64,000 nt of DNA from Streptomyces sp. TN58. GTDB lineage: Bacteria > Actinomycetota > Actinomycetes > Streptomycetales > Streptomycetaceae. The notes beneath the pieces are model-generated. The model saw only the letters and a list, made by a program, of their open reading frames with translations, had not been told where the DNA came from and did not search any database. This document shows, in pieces, positions 8,044-16,657 of this stretch. The stretch lies in NCBI RefSeq assembly GCF_001941845.1, contig NZ_CP018870.1, forward strand, positions 6,486,001-6,550,000, read 5' to 3'. The stretch's first letter is position 1. Every line of letters begins with the position of its first letter. A program made the position numbers and the translations under genes.

Positions 8044-8849
8044 CCACCGCCTCCGCGACCGACACCCTCGGCGGCAGCGGCCGGGTGAGCCCCCTGGCCG
8101 CCCTGCGCCAGACGGCGACGCTCGCCTGGCGCAGTCTGGTCTCCGTCAAGCACAACCCGCTGGAGCTCGTCGACTACAGCATTTCGCCGATCATGTTCGT
8201 CTTCCTCTTCACCTACGTCTTCGGCGGCCAGATGGCGGGCTCCCCCCAGGCGTACCTCCAGTACGCGCTCGCGGGGATCATCGTCCAGAACACGCTCTTC
8301 ATGAGCATGTACACGGCCATGGCGTTGAACAGCGACCTCACCAAGGGTGTCTTCGACCGCCTTCGCAGCCTGCCGATCGCCCGCTCGGCGCCGCTCCTCG
8401 GGCGCATCGCCGCCGACCTCGCCAAGCAGCTCTGGGCGATGCTCCTGATGATCGCCCTGGGCACCCTGCTGGGCTTCGACATCACCGGCGGTGCCGCCGG
8501 TTTCGTCGCCGGGCTGCTGTTGCTCCTGGTCTTCGCCGCGGCCATGTCGTGGACGGCCGTACTGATCGGGATGCTGGCCGGGGATCCGGAGAAGGTGCAG
8601 GTCTTCGCGTTCACGCTGATCTTCCCGATCACCTTCACCAGCAGTGCGTTCGTGATGGTCGACACGATGCCGGGCTGGCTCCAGGCCTGGGTGAACGTCA
8701 ATCCCGTCACCCAGCTATCGGACGCCTTCCGCGGGCTCCTGCTCGGCACCCCGGCCGGCGAGCCGATCATGTGGTCGCTGATATGGGCCGCGGGCATCGC
8801 CCTCGTCTTCGCGCCGCTGGCCATGCGGGCGTACCGCTCCCGGGTCTGA
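8040..8849 (+). CDS. ABC-2 type permease, DrrB-like
   Basis: This 269-residue membrane subunit pairs with the ATPase just upstream. It has six predicted membrane segments (for example LVDYSISPIMFVFLFTYVF near 41-60, AGFVAGLLLLLVFAAAM near 147-163, and a last one near 240-260). The cytoplasmic motif GVFDRLRSLPIARSAPLLGR (about 102-121) is the ABC-2 coupling helix, and NPVTQLSDAFRGLLLG is the conserved late loop. The ATG at 8040 lies in the ATGA overlap with the ATPase stop codon. Together they should export a hydrophobic compound or drug. Confidence 0.92.
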   Translation: MTTASATDTLGGSGRVSPLAALRQTATLAWRSLVSVKHNPLELVDYSISPIMFVFLFTYVFGGQMAGSPQAYLQYALAGIIVQNTLFMSMYTAMALNSDLTKGVFDRLRSLPIARSAPLLGRIAADLAKQLWAMLLMIALGTLLGFDITGGAAGFVAGLLLLLVFAAAMSWTAVLIGMLAGDPEKVQVFAFTLIFPITFTSSAFVMVDTMPGWLQAWVNVNPVTQLSDAFRGLLLGTPAGEPIMWSLIWAAGIALVFAPLAMRAYRSRV

Positions 8850-8878
8850 CGGGACGGCCTTTCCGGGGTCAGTCAGAC
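8844..8878. terminator. Candidate shared hairpin between convergent genes
   Basis: GTCTGAC (8844-8850) pairs with GTCAGAC (8872-8878); the arms contain the stop codons of the permease gene (+) and come right beside that of the VOC gene (-). The 7-bp stem has a 21-base loop that can pair partly inside. It could stop transcription from both sides, but the stem is short. Confidence 0.35.
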
Positions 8879-9666
8879 GACGGGGCCAGGACCACGAAGT
8901 CGGCGCCCGCCGGGTCCAGGCAGACGGCCAGCCGCCCGACGCCCTCCGCGTCCTCGGGCCCCATCTGCACGGTGCCGCCGCCGCGGGCCACCGCGGCGAC
9001 CGCGGCGTCGCAGTCGGTTACGGCGAAGACCGGGTGCCAGTACGGCCGCCCCGCCGTGAGGGTGAGCTGTTCGGCGGGCAGCTCCATCACGCCGCCGTGC
9101 ATGCGTTCCGCGGGCTGCCCGGCGGGCGTCACCATGGAGTAGGCGCCTCCGCCGCCCGGGAGCTCCATGTCGCTGTACCACCAGCCGAAGACCTCGCCGT
9201 AGAAGTCCTTGGCCGCCGCCGCGTCACTCGTGTACAGCTCCGTCCACGACAGCGACCCCGGCTCGTCCACCAGTTCCGCGCCCTTGGTGGTGCCCGGCTG
9301 CCAGACGGCGAACTGGCCGCCGAGCGGGTCGCTGTACTGGGCCATCCGCCCCCACTCGTCGAGGTCCCTCGGCGGTACGCGTACCGTGCCGCCGGCGCGC
9401 TCGACGGCCCGGGTGGCGGCGTCCGCGTCGGGGACGCTGTAGTAGATCATCCAGGCTGGGCGGGCGCCCTCCTCGGTGAGCCTGCCGAGGCCGGCGACGA
9501 TCTTCCCGTCCTTGCGGAACACCCCGCCCTCCATGTCCTCCCCCTCGCCCATGGACTCGTAGTCCCAGCCGAGCACGGCGCCGTAGAACGCCGCCGCGGC
9601 GGGGACGTCGGGGACGCCGAGGTCGATCCAGCAGGGGGAGCCGGCGGCGAAGTCAGTGGTGATCAT
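8869..9666 (-). CDS. Double-domain VOC-family protein
   Basis: This 265-residue protein has two VOC halves: residues about 8-122 (GSPCWIDLGVPDVPAAAAFY opens it) and about 137-260 (GSLSWTELYTSDAAAAKDFY opens it). Each half has the usual GxVxxPP/xGPE loop and a closing strand with a metal-type Glu or Asp (PLGGQFAVWQP; PAGADFVVLAP). The ATG at 9666 is preceded by AGAGGAA. It belongs to the same group as the 5525-6319 protein, although the two are too diverged to be a recent duplication. The substrate is unknown. Confidence 0.9.
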   Translation of the reverse strand: MITTDFAAGSPCWIDLGVPDVPAAAAFYGAVLGWDYESMGEGEDMEGGVFRKDGKIVAGLGRLTEEGARPAWMIYYSVPDADAATRAVERAGGTVRVPPRDLDEWGRMAQYSDPLGGQFAVWQPGTTKGAELVDEPGSLSWTELYTSDAAAAKDFYGEVFGWWYSDMELPGGGGAYSMVTPAGQPAERMHGGVMELPAEQLTLTAGRPYWHPVFAVTDCDAAVAAVARGGGTVQMGPEDAEGVGRLAVCLDPAGADFVVLAPSSD

Positions 9667-9701
9667 GGTGTTCCTCTCGCGCGGCACGCTGCGCGGCCGC
9701 G

Positions 9702-10451
9702 CTACTGGAGCTCGGACAGGTCGACGGTGTCGGCGGGCGCGGGGGGCTGGGGCCGGACGGGCTCGTCGAAGGCGGAGAAGGTGGCCTCGACGCGCTCGCC
9801 GGAGGCTTTGGCGCCCTGGATGCGCAGGAGGTACGGCTCGTCCTGCGTCGAGACCTGGTAGGTGCCCGTGTCGCCGCCGCGCTTCCCGGTGACCGTGATG
9901 GCCGGACGGCCGTCGACGGTGGTGGTCGAGCCCTTTTTCAGCTGCTCGTTCGCCGGTTTCGAGGAGAACTCCCTCTTGAAGTAGTCCAGATCGCAGAACT
10001 GGGCGAAGTCGCGCAGCATGATGTTGTCCGTGGTGCCGTGCAGATAGCGGCCGTTGATGAGCGCGATCGCGTCCTCCGCCGCGCCGCCCGGTACCTGGGC
10101 CCGCAGCAGCTCGTCGTCGAGCTTCATCCACACGTCGTTGCCGCGTTTGACGACGGTGGCCTTGCCGGAGCCGCCGGGAGGCGTGACCGAGCCGACGCAG
10201 TTGCCCGCCTCGTCGAACCGGATGTCCAGGCCGGTGGTGCCGGCCTTCTCGGTCACCTCGGCCACCATGCGCATGGAGGTGACCTCCGACATGGCCTTGC
10301 GCGACGCGTCGGCGATGGCCTGCGCGCTCTTGTCGGCCATCCCGTTGTCGTCGGCCAGGGCGGGACCGGTGCCGGTGGCGGCGAACACGATCAGACAGGC
10401 CGTTCCCGCGGCCGCGCGGCGGACCGCGGACGCTGCCCGGGGTGCGGACAT
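9702..10451 (-). CDS. Secreted protein, LppX/LprG- or LolA-like fold suspected
   Basis: This 249-residue protein has a Sec signal peptide (residues 1-34, cleavage likely after PALA) and no lipobox, so it should be secreted rather than lipid-anchored. The mature part alternates short strands and ends with TGTYQVSTQDEPYLLRIQ and an FDEPV segment. This resembles the LppX/LprG lipid-carrier family of actinobacteria, which has a LolA-like hydrophobic pocket. The match is from general pattern and not from a diagnostic motif. It lies 35 bp upstream of the VOC gene on the same strand and could be cotranscribed with it. The pair of cysteines in FCDLDYF and NCVGSV could form a disulfide. Confidence 0.65.
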   Translation of the reverse strand: MSAPRAASAVRRAAAGTACLIVFAATGTGPALADDNGMADKSAQAIADASRKAMSEVTSMRMVAEVTEKAGTTGLDIRFDEAGNCVGSVTPPGGSGKATVVKRGNDVWMKLDDELLRAQVPGGAAEDAIALINGRYLHGTTDNIMLRDFAQFCDLDYFKREFSSKPANEQLKKGSTTTVDGRPAITVTGKRGGDTGTYQVSTQDEPYLLRIQGAKASGERVEATFSAFDEPVRPQPPAPADTVDLSELQ

Positions 10452-10630
10452 CGGGCGTCACCTCCCTCGGGCCGCCGCCGGACGGTGACAGGTGTTCCCT
10501 GCCTTCCGGCGCAGCCGCTCACCGGATCAGCGTAGGTCCGCCCCGCGGCCGCCGCAGCCCGGGACGCCGGCGGCCGCGCCGACCTGCCCGCCTGCCGGCC
10601 CGTTCGCGCGCCGCCCTCTGCCCTTCGCCT

Positions 10631-11776
10631 TCAGCCGTAGACGGCCTTGTCCCATTCGCGGTCGACGGTCCTCGCCGCCCGCTCCTGCTGCGCCTCCGTG
10701 GGGAACACCGGCGTGCCCTCGACCGTCGGCAGCTTCTCGGCCGCGGCCTTGTCCAGAGTGCCGTTCTCCTCCATCGCCTCCATGAGCACCGGGCGCGCGT
10801 AGGCCATCAGCCGGATGTTCTGCCCCTCCGGGCTGAAGAGGTACTCCTGCCAGAGCCTCGCCGCGGCGGGGTGTGGGGCGTCCCTGTTGATCGCCTGCGC
10901 GTAGTACTGGGCGAAACTGCCGTCGAAGGGGATGGCGGTGCGCCAGTCCACGTCCGCGCCCTTCCTGCGGAAGTCGTCGGCGTATCCGAGGTTGAGGAAG
11001 TCCCAGTCGATGCTGATCGGCGTCTGCCCCTGCTCGATCGTGGTGGGGGTGGATTCGACCGGAATGAAGTTGCCGTTCTCGCGCAGTTCGGCGAAGAAGT
11101 CGATACCGGGCTGGATGTTGCGGAAAGAGCCCCCGTTCGCCAGGGCCGCCGCGTACACCCCGGCGAAGGCGGAGCCGGACTTCGTGGGGTTGCCGTTGAG
11201 CGCGACCTGGCCCTTGTACTCGGGCCTGCGCAGGTCGGCGAAGGTCGAGGGGCAGGTCTTGACGCGCTTGGCGTCGCAGCCGATCGAGACGTAGCCGCCG
11301 TAGTTGTTGTACCAGCGGGCCCGGGGGTCCTTCTGCTCCTCGGGGATGTCCTCGTACGCCGCCACCTCGTACGGGGCGAGCAGGCCCTGCCGGGCCGCGG
11401 GCGGGCCGAAGGTGCTGCCGACGTCGATCACGTCGGGCGCGGTCCCGTCGCGCCGGCGCTCCTTCAGGGCGTCGATCTCGTCCTGGCTGGTGCCCTCCGG
11501 GTTCTCCACCGTCACCCGGATGCCGTACTTCTTCTGGAAGCCGTCGATCAGCGCGCCGTAGCCCGCCCAGTCCCTGGGGAGGGCGATGGTGTTGAGCGTG
11601 CCCTCCTTCCTGGCCGCCGCGGCCAGTGCCGCCATACCGCCCGCGTCCGCGGCGGAGGTGGCGACGGCGGGCGCCCTGGGGGTGGCGGGGGACCCGTCTC
11701 CGCATGCGCCGAGGGGCCCCGCGGCGAGGGCGAGGCAGGCGGCGACGGCGGCTGTCCGGAGACGAGGTGTGGGCAC
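10631..11776 (-). CDS. ABC transporter extracellular solute-binding lipoprotein
   Basis: This is a 381-residue periplasmic-binding-type protein. Residues 1-25 are a lipoprotein signal with lipobox GAC. The core (GTLNTIALPRDWAGYGALIDG, then a GIRVTVENPEGTSQDEIDALK strand-helix, DVIDVGS, and QTPISIDWDFLNLGYADDF) matches family-1/type-2 binding proteins of the iron(III)/spermidine-putrescine/thiamine group. The GTG at 11776 has GGAG 5 bases upstream; upstream in-frame codons lack protein character. No permease or ATPase gene is adjacent, so it is an orphan receptor here and must either use a transporter encoded elsewhere or have another role. The ligand cannot be read from sequence. Confidence 0.85.
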   Translation of the reverse strand: MPTPRLRTAAVAACLALAAGPLGACGDGSPATPRAPAVATSAADAGGMAALAAAARKEGTLNTIALPRDWAGYGALIDGFQKKYGIRVTVENPEGTSQDEIDALKERRRDGTAPDVIDVGSTFGPPAARQGLLAPYEVAAYEDIPEEQKDPRARWYNNYGGYVSIGCDAKRVKTCPSTFADLRRPEYKGQVALNGNPTKSGSAFAGVYAAALANGGSFRNIQPGIDFFAELRENGNFIPVESTPTTIEQGQTPISIDWDFLNLGYADDFRRKGADVDWRTAIPFDGSFAQYYAQAINRDAPHPAAARLWQEYLFSPEGQNIRLMAYARPVLMEAMEENGTLDKAAAEKLPTVEGTPVFPTEAQQERAARTVDREWDKAVYG

Positions 11777-11941
11777 AAAGGCTCCATAACGGGCGGCACG
11801 ACTGATCAAGGCCAGCGTACGTGCGGCAGCCGCCCCGGCGCAGTCCCGGCGGGTCGCGCCCACCGCCTGTCCTCCGGCCGACGTACCGAAAGCCGTCCCT
11901 CAGCGCACCCCCGGCCCTTGCGGACTGCACCGCGGCCGTTG

Positions 11942-14797
11942 TCAGAACGGCTCGTCGTCCCAGGCGGCGAGGAGCGCGGCCCCCAGGTCCTCCCCGCCGG
12001 ACGCGGGCTCGGCGTGGAGGACCTGCTCACTCCAGATGATCTTGCCGCGGGCGGTGTAGCGGGTGCCCCACCGCTCGGCGAACTGGGCGACGAGGAACAG
12101 ACCGCGTCCTCCCTCGTCGGTGGCCTCGGCCCGGCGCAGGTGCGGGGAGGTGCTGGACCCGTCGGACACCTCGCAGACCAGGCTCCGGTCGTACAGCAGC
12201 CTCACCCGGATGGGCTGCGAACCGTAGCGGACGGCGTTGGTGATCAGCTCGCTGAGGATGAGCTCCGTGGTGAAGGCGATCTCCTCCAGACCCCATTCGG
12301 CGAGTCGGCGGGCGCAGGCGTTGCGCACCGGGGACACCGCCGCCGGATCGGACGGCACCTCCCATTCGGCGATCCGTCCGGGGTCCAGCCGACGGGTGCG
12401 GGCGACCAGCAGCGCGATGTCGTCGCTCTGCCCGCTGGGCAGCATCGCGCCGATCACCGCGGCGCAGGTCTCCTCCGGGGTCCTCGCGGGCCCGGCCAGG
12501 GCGGCGCCCAGCGCCGCCAGGCCGGCGTCGACGTCGCGGTCACGGCCCTCCAGCAACCCGTCGGTGAAGAGCACCAGCTGGGCGCCCTCGGGCACGGTGA
12601 GCACCGCGGTCTCCATGGGCATGCCGGCGCCCAGGCCCAGCGGCGGCGAGACCGGCAGCTCGGGGAAGGAGACGGCCCCGTCGGGGTTGACGACGGCGAG
12701 GCCGGGGTGGCCGGCGGTGGCGGCCGTCACCTGCCCGGAGACCGAGTCGTAGACGGCGCACAGGCAGGTGGCGCCGGTCAGCCCCTGCCACTCCTGCTCT
12801 CCGGAGCCCTCGTCGGTGTCGATGTGGGCGACCAGCTCGTCCAGATGGCTCAGGAGCTCGTCCGCGGGCAGGTCGAGCGTGGAGAAGTTGTGCATGGCCG
12901 TGCGCAGCCGGCCCATGGTGGCGGCGGCGTGCAGCCCGTGCCCGACGACATCGCCCACCACCAGCGCCACCCGGGCCCCCGGCAGCGGGATGACGTCGAA
13001 CCAGTCGCCCCCCACCCCCGCCTGCGCGGGCATGTAGCGGTGGGCGACCTCGACCGCGGACTGGTCCGGTACGCCCCGGGGCAGCAGGCTGCGCTGCAGG
13101 GTGACGGCCATGGTGTGCTCGCGCGTGAAACGGCGGGCGTTGTCGACGGACAGGGCCGCCCGGGCGGTCAGCTCCTCGGCGAAGGACACGTCCTCCTCCT
13201 CGAACGGCGGGGACGGCTCCACCCGCCAGAAGCCCGCCATCCCCAGCAACACGCCGCGGGCCCGCAGCGGGACGGCGATCACGGAGTGCACGCCCTGGTC
13301 AAGCATGCGCTGGGACCGGGCGGGGTCCTGGGCCATCCAGTCCCGGGTGGCGCGCAGGTCCGCCACACGCACCGCGTGCTCCCCGGCCACCCCGATCGCC
13401 ATGGGGCTGGTCGGCACGAACCGGATCAGCTCGCCGACCTCGTAGAGGGGGTGCGGGTGCTGCGCGGCGACGACGGCGGTACGGCGCATCTCCGTGCCCG
13501 GCTCGGGCGGCTCGTCGCCGTGCAGCACCGGGTCCAGGAGGTCGACCGAGGCGATGTCGGCGAACCGCGGGACCGCCACTTCCGCCAGTTCCCCGGCGGT
13601 GCGCTCCACGTCCAGGGTCGTACCGATGCGCACCCCCGCGTCGTAGAGCAGTTTCAGCCGCTCGTGGGCCACCTCGGCCCGACCCGACAGGGCCCGCAGC
13701 TCGGTGGTATCGCGCAGGGTGACCACGGTCCCCGCCTGGCCGAAGGGGGCGGTGGGCCGGATGTTCACCGCCAGCAGCCGTTCGGCGGCCATGTGCAGCT
13801 CGTCGGTCGCGGAGCGGCCCGACGCGATCGACGCCGCGAGTCCCTCCTCCAGTCCCAGCTCCGTGACGGGGCGCCCTTCCGCGTCCGCCGAGAGGTCCAG
13901 CAGCCGCCGTGCCTCGTCGTTGGCCAGCAGCAGGCGCCCGCCACCGCCCACGATCAGCACGCCCTCCCGGACCGCGTGCAGCACCGCGTCGTGGTGCTCG
14001 TACATCCTCGTCATCTCCGCCGGCCCCAGGCCGTGGGTCCGGCGCAGCAGCCGACGGCTCACCAGGGCCGTCCCGCCGGCGGACAGGGCCAGCACCAGGG
14101 CGGCGGTGCCGATGACGACGGGCAGCTGCCGGTTCACCATGCTCTGCACGTTCTGGACCGTGACGGGGGAGGAGACCACGGCGATCACCCGGTCCCGCTC
14201 GTCCTTGACGGGCACCACCGAGACGACGGACTGCCCCAGGGAGCCCTCGAACGTCTCGGTGAAGGACTTCCCGGCCGCCGCCTTGGAGAAGGGCCCGACC
14301 ACGTGCTTGCCGATCTGGCGCGGATCGCTGTGGGTGAGGGTGAGCCCGTCCAGCGTGTAGACGTTGATGCCGTCGACCCCGGCGATCTTCCGGGCCGCCT
14401 GGGCGCTCGGCTGCAGCAGCGCGCTCGGGTTGGGGCTGCGCAGGGCGGCGACGATGCCGGGGGACTCCGCGAACGTACCCGCGGCGGCGAGCGTACGGTG
14501 CCGCGCGTCCAGCATGGCGTCGCTGCGGGCCTGCACCACGAGCGCCACCACCGCGGCGGCGACGAGCAGTACGACCACGACGAGCTGGAGCAGGAACACC
14601 TCGCCGGCCACGCTGCGCGCGCTCAGCAGCGAGGACAGCCGCTGCGGCTTGCGGACCCTGCCCGCCCAGGGCAGGGCGGGTTCCTGCTGGTCGGGCCCCT
14701 GCGGCTGACGTTCTGAGCGGGGACCTCCGGAGCCGGCGGAGGAGCGTGTGGCCGAGCCGGGCAGCTGACGCCGGAGATGTCCCAGGAAGACGCTCAT
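11942..14797 (-). CDS. Membrane SpoIIE-family PP2C phosphatase with sensor, PAS, GAF and HATPase domains
   Basis: This 951-residue signalling protein has a clear order: basic N-terminus; membrane segment 69-89; extracytoplasmic Cache-like sensor about 90-224; second membrane segment about 226-246; PAS about 260-370; GAF about 380-555; SpoIIE/PP2C phosphatase about 560-785 with the metal motifs GGDWFD (596-601) and GDVVGHG (615-621) and GQSDDIALLV; and a HATPase_c serine-kinase-like domain about 800-930 (ELILSELITNAVRYG, DEGGRGLFLV). Such proteins dephosphorylate anti-anti-sigma factors (STAS proteins), and the HATPase part may act as the anti-sigma kinase. The partner STAS and sigma genes are not in the window. 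The start at 14797 is the ATG beginning MSVFLGHL; its ribosome-binding site is weak. Confidence 0.93.
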   Translation of the reverse strand: MSVFLGHLRRQLPGSATRSSAGSGGPRSERQPQGPDQQEPALPWAGRVRKPQRLSSLLSARSVAGEVFLLQLVVVVLLVAAAVVALVVQARSDAMLDARHRTLAAAGTFAESPGIVAALRSPNPSALLQPSAQAARKIAGVDGINVYTLDGLTLTHSDPRQIGKHVVGPFSKAAAGKSFTETFEGSLGQSVVSVVPVKDERDRVIAVVSSPVTVQNVQSMVNRQLPVVIGTAALVLALSAGGTALVSRRLLRRTHGLGPAEMTRMYEHHDAVLHAVREGVLIVGGGGRLLLANDEARRLLDLSADAEGRPVTELGLEEGLAASIASGRSATDELHMAAERLLAVNIRPTAPFGQAGTVVTLRDTTELRALSGRAEVAHERLKLLYDAGVRIGTTLDVERTAGELAEVAVPRFADIASVDLLDPVLHGDEPPEPGTEMRRTAVVAAQHPHPLYEVGELIRFVPTSPMAIGVAGEHAVRVADLRATRDWMAQDPARSQRMLDQGVHSVIAVPLRARGVLLGMAGFWRVEPSPPFEEEDVSFAEELTARAALSVDNARRFTREHTMAVTLQRSLLPRGVPDQSAVEVAHRYMPAQAGVGGDWFDVIPLPGARVALVVGDVVGHGLHAAATMGRLRTAMHNFSTLDLPADELLSHLDELVAHIDTDEGSGEQEWQGLTGATCLCAVYDSVSGQVTAATAGHPGLAVVNPDGAVSFPELPVSPPLGLGAGMPMETAVLTVPEGAQLVLFTDGLLEGRDRDVDAGLAALGAALAGPARTPEETCAAVIGAMLPSGQSDDIALLVARTRRLDPGRIAEWEVPSDPAAVSPVRNACARRLAEWGLEEIAFTTELILSELITNAVRYGSQPIRVRLLYDRSLVCEVSDGSSTSPHLRRAEATDEGGRGLFLVAQFAERWGTRYTARGKIIWSEQVLHAEPASGGEDLGAALLAAWDDEPF

Positions 14798-14926
14798 AAT
14801 CCATCTTCTAACCTCTCCGGCCCGTCGGCAGCGGGGAGCGCCACGCACCGACCCCGCACCGGGCGAAACCGGGGCCGACCGGGGGCTCCCGGGCGCAGCC
14901 CGCAGCCGTTCTGTGCGTGCGTGCCG

Positions 14927-15859
14927 CTACCGCGGCTGCGGCTGCGGCTGCGGCTGCGTTTGCGGGTCGGCGGGCGCCGGGCCGGTGAGCGCTTCGTCGT
15001 AGAGGCGGAACAGGCGGGGGCGCCCGGCGGCGTCGTCCGGATCCTCGCCGCCCAGGGCATCCCAGCACTCGGCGGCCAGGGCGCGGGCGCGGGTGCCGGG
15101 CCAGGGCTGGGGCAGCAGTTCGGGAGGCAGCAGGGGGTCGGGCTCCATGGCGGCGGTGAAGGATGCCGCCAGCTCCATCGCGTAGGTGAGCCGTTCGGTG
15201 CCGTTGAGCCGGCCGGGGGCGGACAGGCGGGCCGTCCGGTCCGTGGCGAGGGCGGCCAGCGCCTCATGGCGCTCGGCGATCGAGTCGAGCGGCCACAGGA
15301 GGGCGGCCAGCCGCGCCGGATCCCGCTCCTCGCCGACCCGCAGATCGCGGCTGGTGAGGCGGGTGAGGGAGGCCAGGATCCCGAGGTGGCGGGCGTGGGC
15401 CTCCACGATGTCACCGATCGCGTTCGCGGAGACGTACAGGCCGCCCTGGAGCGGGGCGGCGCCGAGGTGGAGGAGTGCGTCGCGCAGGGCGTCGCGGGCC
15501 TGCCGGGCGGTTTCGGGGACGGCGAAGGCGAACAGGTGCCAGACGCCGTCCCAGGGGGCGAGGCCCCGGTCCTGCCGGTAGGCGTGGCGGACGTACTCGA
15601 CGTCGGGCGCGACGGCGCCCGTCGGGTCGGCCGTGGCGAGCAGGCGGGCCTTGCGGCCACGGCCCTCCTGGGTGAACCGGCCCTCGGCGACCAGCCGTTT
15701 GAGGCAGAGCCGGACCTGCTGATCGGTCATCCCGAGGGCTTCGGCGACGGCGTACAGCTCGCCCGCGTCGACGGTGCCGTCCTCGCGGACGAGGGCGAAC
15801 ACCAGGGTCCGGGTCCCGATGCCGGGGGTGGCGGGCCCTGCGGGCGGGCTGGTCGTCAC
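14927..15859 (-). CDS. PaaX-family transcriptional regulator
   Basis: This 310-residue regulator has a winged-helix N-terminus (about 8-75; TRTLVFALVREDGTVDAGEL then LGMTDQQVRLCLKRLVAEG), a central PaaX domain (about 95-200; YRQDRGLAPWDGVWHLFAFAVPE, LYVSANAIGDIVEAHA) and a C-terminal PaaX_C domain (about 210-290). PaaX proteins repress phenylacetate degradation genes in response to phenylacetyl-CoA; no paa gene is near, so the target is unknown. The GTG at 15859 has GGAG 8 bases upstream. The C-terminus is a Gln-Pro repeat encoded by four exact CGGCTG units (14933-14956), likely to vary in copy number. Confidence 0.9.
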   Translation of the reverse strand: MTTSPPAGPATPGIGTRTLVFALVREDGTVDAGELYAVAEALGMTDQQVRLCLKRLVAEGRFTQEGRGRKARLLATADPTGAVAPDVEYVRHAYRQDRGLAPWDGVWHLFAFAVPETARQARDALRDALLHLGAAPLQGGLYVSANAIGDIVEAHARHLGILASLTRLTSRDLRVGEERDPARLAALLWPLDSIAERHEALAALATDRTARLSAPGRLNGTERLTYAMELAASFTAAMEPDPLLPPELLPQPWPGTRARALAAECWDALGGEDPDDAAGRPRLFRLYDEALTGPAPADPQTQPQPQPQPR

Positions 15860-15972
15860 TGTGCATGCTCCAAGGTGTGTCCGAGGGTGGGTTCGGTACC
15901 GGGCACGGCACCAGGCCGACAGGTATGAGCGGGGGCACGCCGGCGGGAAGGGCCGGGATGGCGGGACGGCCC

Positions 15973-16566
15973 TCAGATGGCTCGGTGCATCGTAGTCACC
16001 GCGCCGAAGCCCATGAGGCGCCCCAGGTACGGGGTCTGCTCGGTCCGTACGGCGCTGAAGCCGTGCCGCTCGTAGAGGGCGCGGGCCCTGGGGTTGACGT
16101 CGATCACGTCCAGCCGGATCCGGGCGCACCCGTGTTCGGCCGCGATGGCCGCGATCTCTGTCAGCAGCAGGCTGCCGATGCCCGCGCCGCGGTGTGCGGG
16201 ATCGACGGCGATGCCGTCCATGACCAGCTCGCCCGGTTCCGGGGTGCGTTCGAGCAGTGCCAGCAAGGCCACCCGGGGCAGGCCGCGCAGGGTCCCGTAG
16301 GCGCCGAGCACGTCCAGCACGCCACCGCCGGTCAGCGCGCGCCCGCCGAGCCGGTAGCCGGCCACGCCCACGACCCGGTCACCGCCGGGGGCGAGGGCGA
16401 CGGCGGCCCGGTCGTGGTGGAGATGCCCGGCGATGAACGCCCGGCCGCGTTCCGGCGGACCCAGGGCCGCGCCGAGCTTGCGGCCGAAGGCCTCCCAGTA
16501 CAGCTCGGCGACCCGCTGCTCGGCCCCGTGGGGCACGCCGCGCCCGATGACGACTGCTGCGTCCAT
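15973..16566 (-). CDS. GNAT-family N-acetyltransferase
   Basis: This is a 197-residue GNAT protein. Motif A lies at residues about 120-145 (MDGIAVDPAHRGAGIGSLLL with R-G-A-G-I-G for the CoA pyrophosphate), followed by CARIRLDVIDVNPRARALYERHGF, the usual motif B. The N-terminal half is longer than in the 1309-1767 protein. GAGGAG before the ATG at 16566 fixes the start. A 91-bp divergent interval with two inverted repeats separates it from the membrane hydrolase gene. The substrate is unknown. Confidence 0.88.
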   Translation of the reverse strand: MDAAVVIGRGVPHGAEQRVAELYWEAFGRKLGAALGPPERGRAFIAGHLHHDRAAVALAPGGDRVVGVAGYRLGGRALTGGGVLDVLGAYGTLRGLPRVALLALLERTPEPGELVMDGIAVDPAHRGAGIGSLLLTEIAAIAAEHGCARIRLDVIDVNPRARALYERHGFSAVRTEQTPYLGRLMGFGAVTTMHRAI

Positions 16567-16657
16567 GACTCCTCGTTTCCCTTTCGCATTCTCCGTACGA
16601 CCAGAGTACGGTCGAATCGTAAACGGTCGTTTGGGTTTCGATAGTTCTGGAGGTCGG
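16567..16657. promoter_or_regulatory. Divergent interval with inverted repeats, possible operator
   Basis: The 91-bp gap between the divergent GNAT and hydrolase genes holds CGACC (16598-16602) facing GGTCG (16610-16614), the pair AAACG (16621-16625) facing CGTTT (16628-16632), and GTAC repeated at 16595-16598 and 16606-16609. It is AT-richer than its surroundings. A shared operator for a dimeric repressor is plausible; no regulator gene is adjacent and the promoter elements are not clear. Confidence 0.35.

Noticed and set aside
8869..9666. Recent duplication of the two double-VOC genes
   Set aside because: Their sequences share only the fold pattern; they are not close paralogues.
10442..14716. 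A very long open plus-strand frame antisense to the SpoIIE-type phosphatase
   Set aside because: It lies opposite a gene with clear domains, has no recognisable motif and reflects the high-GC codon bias that removes antisense stops.
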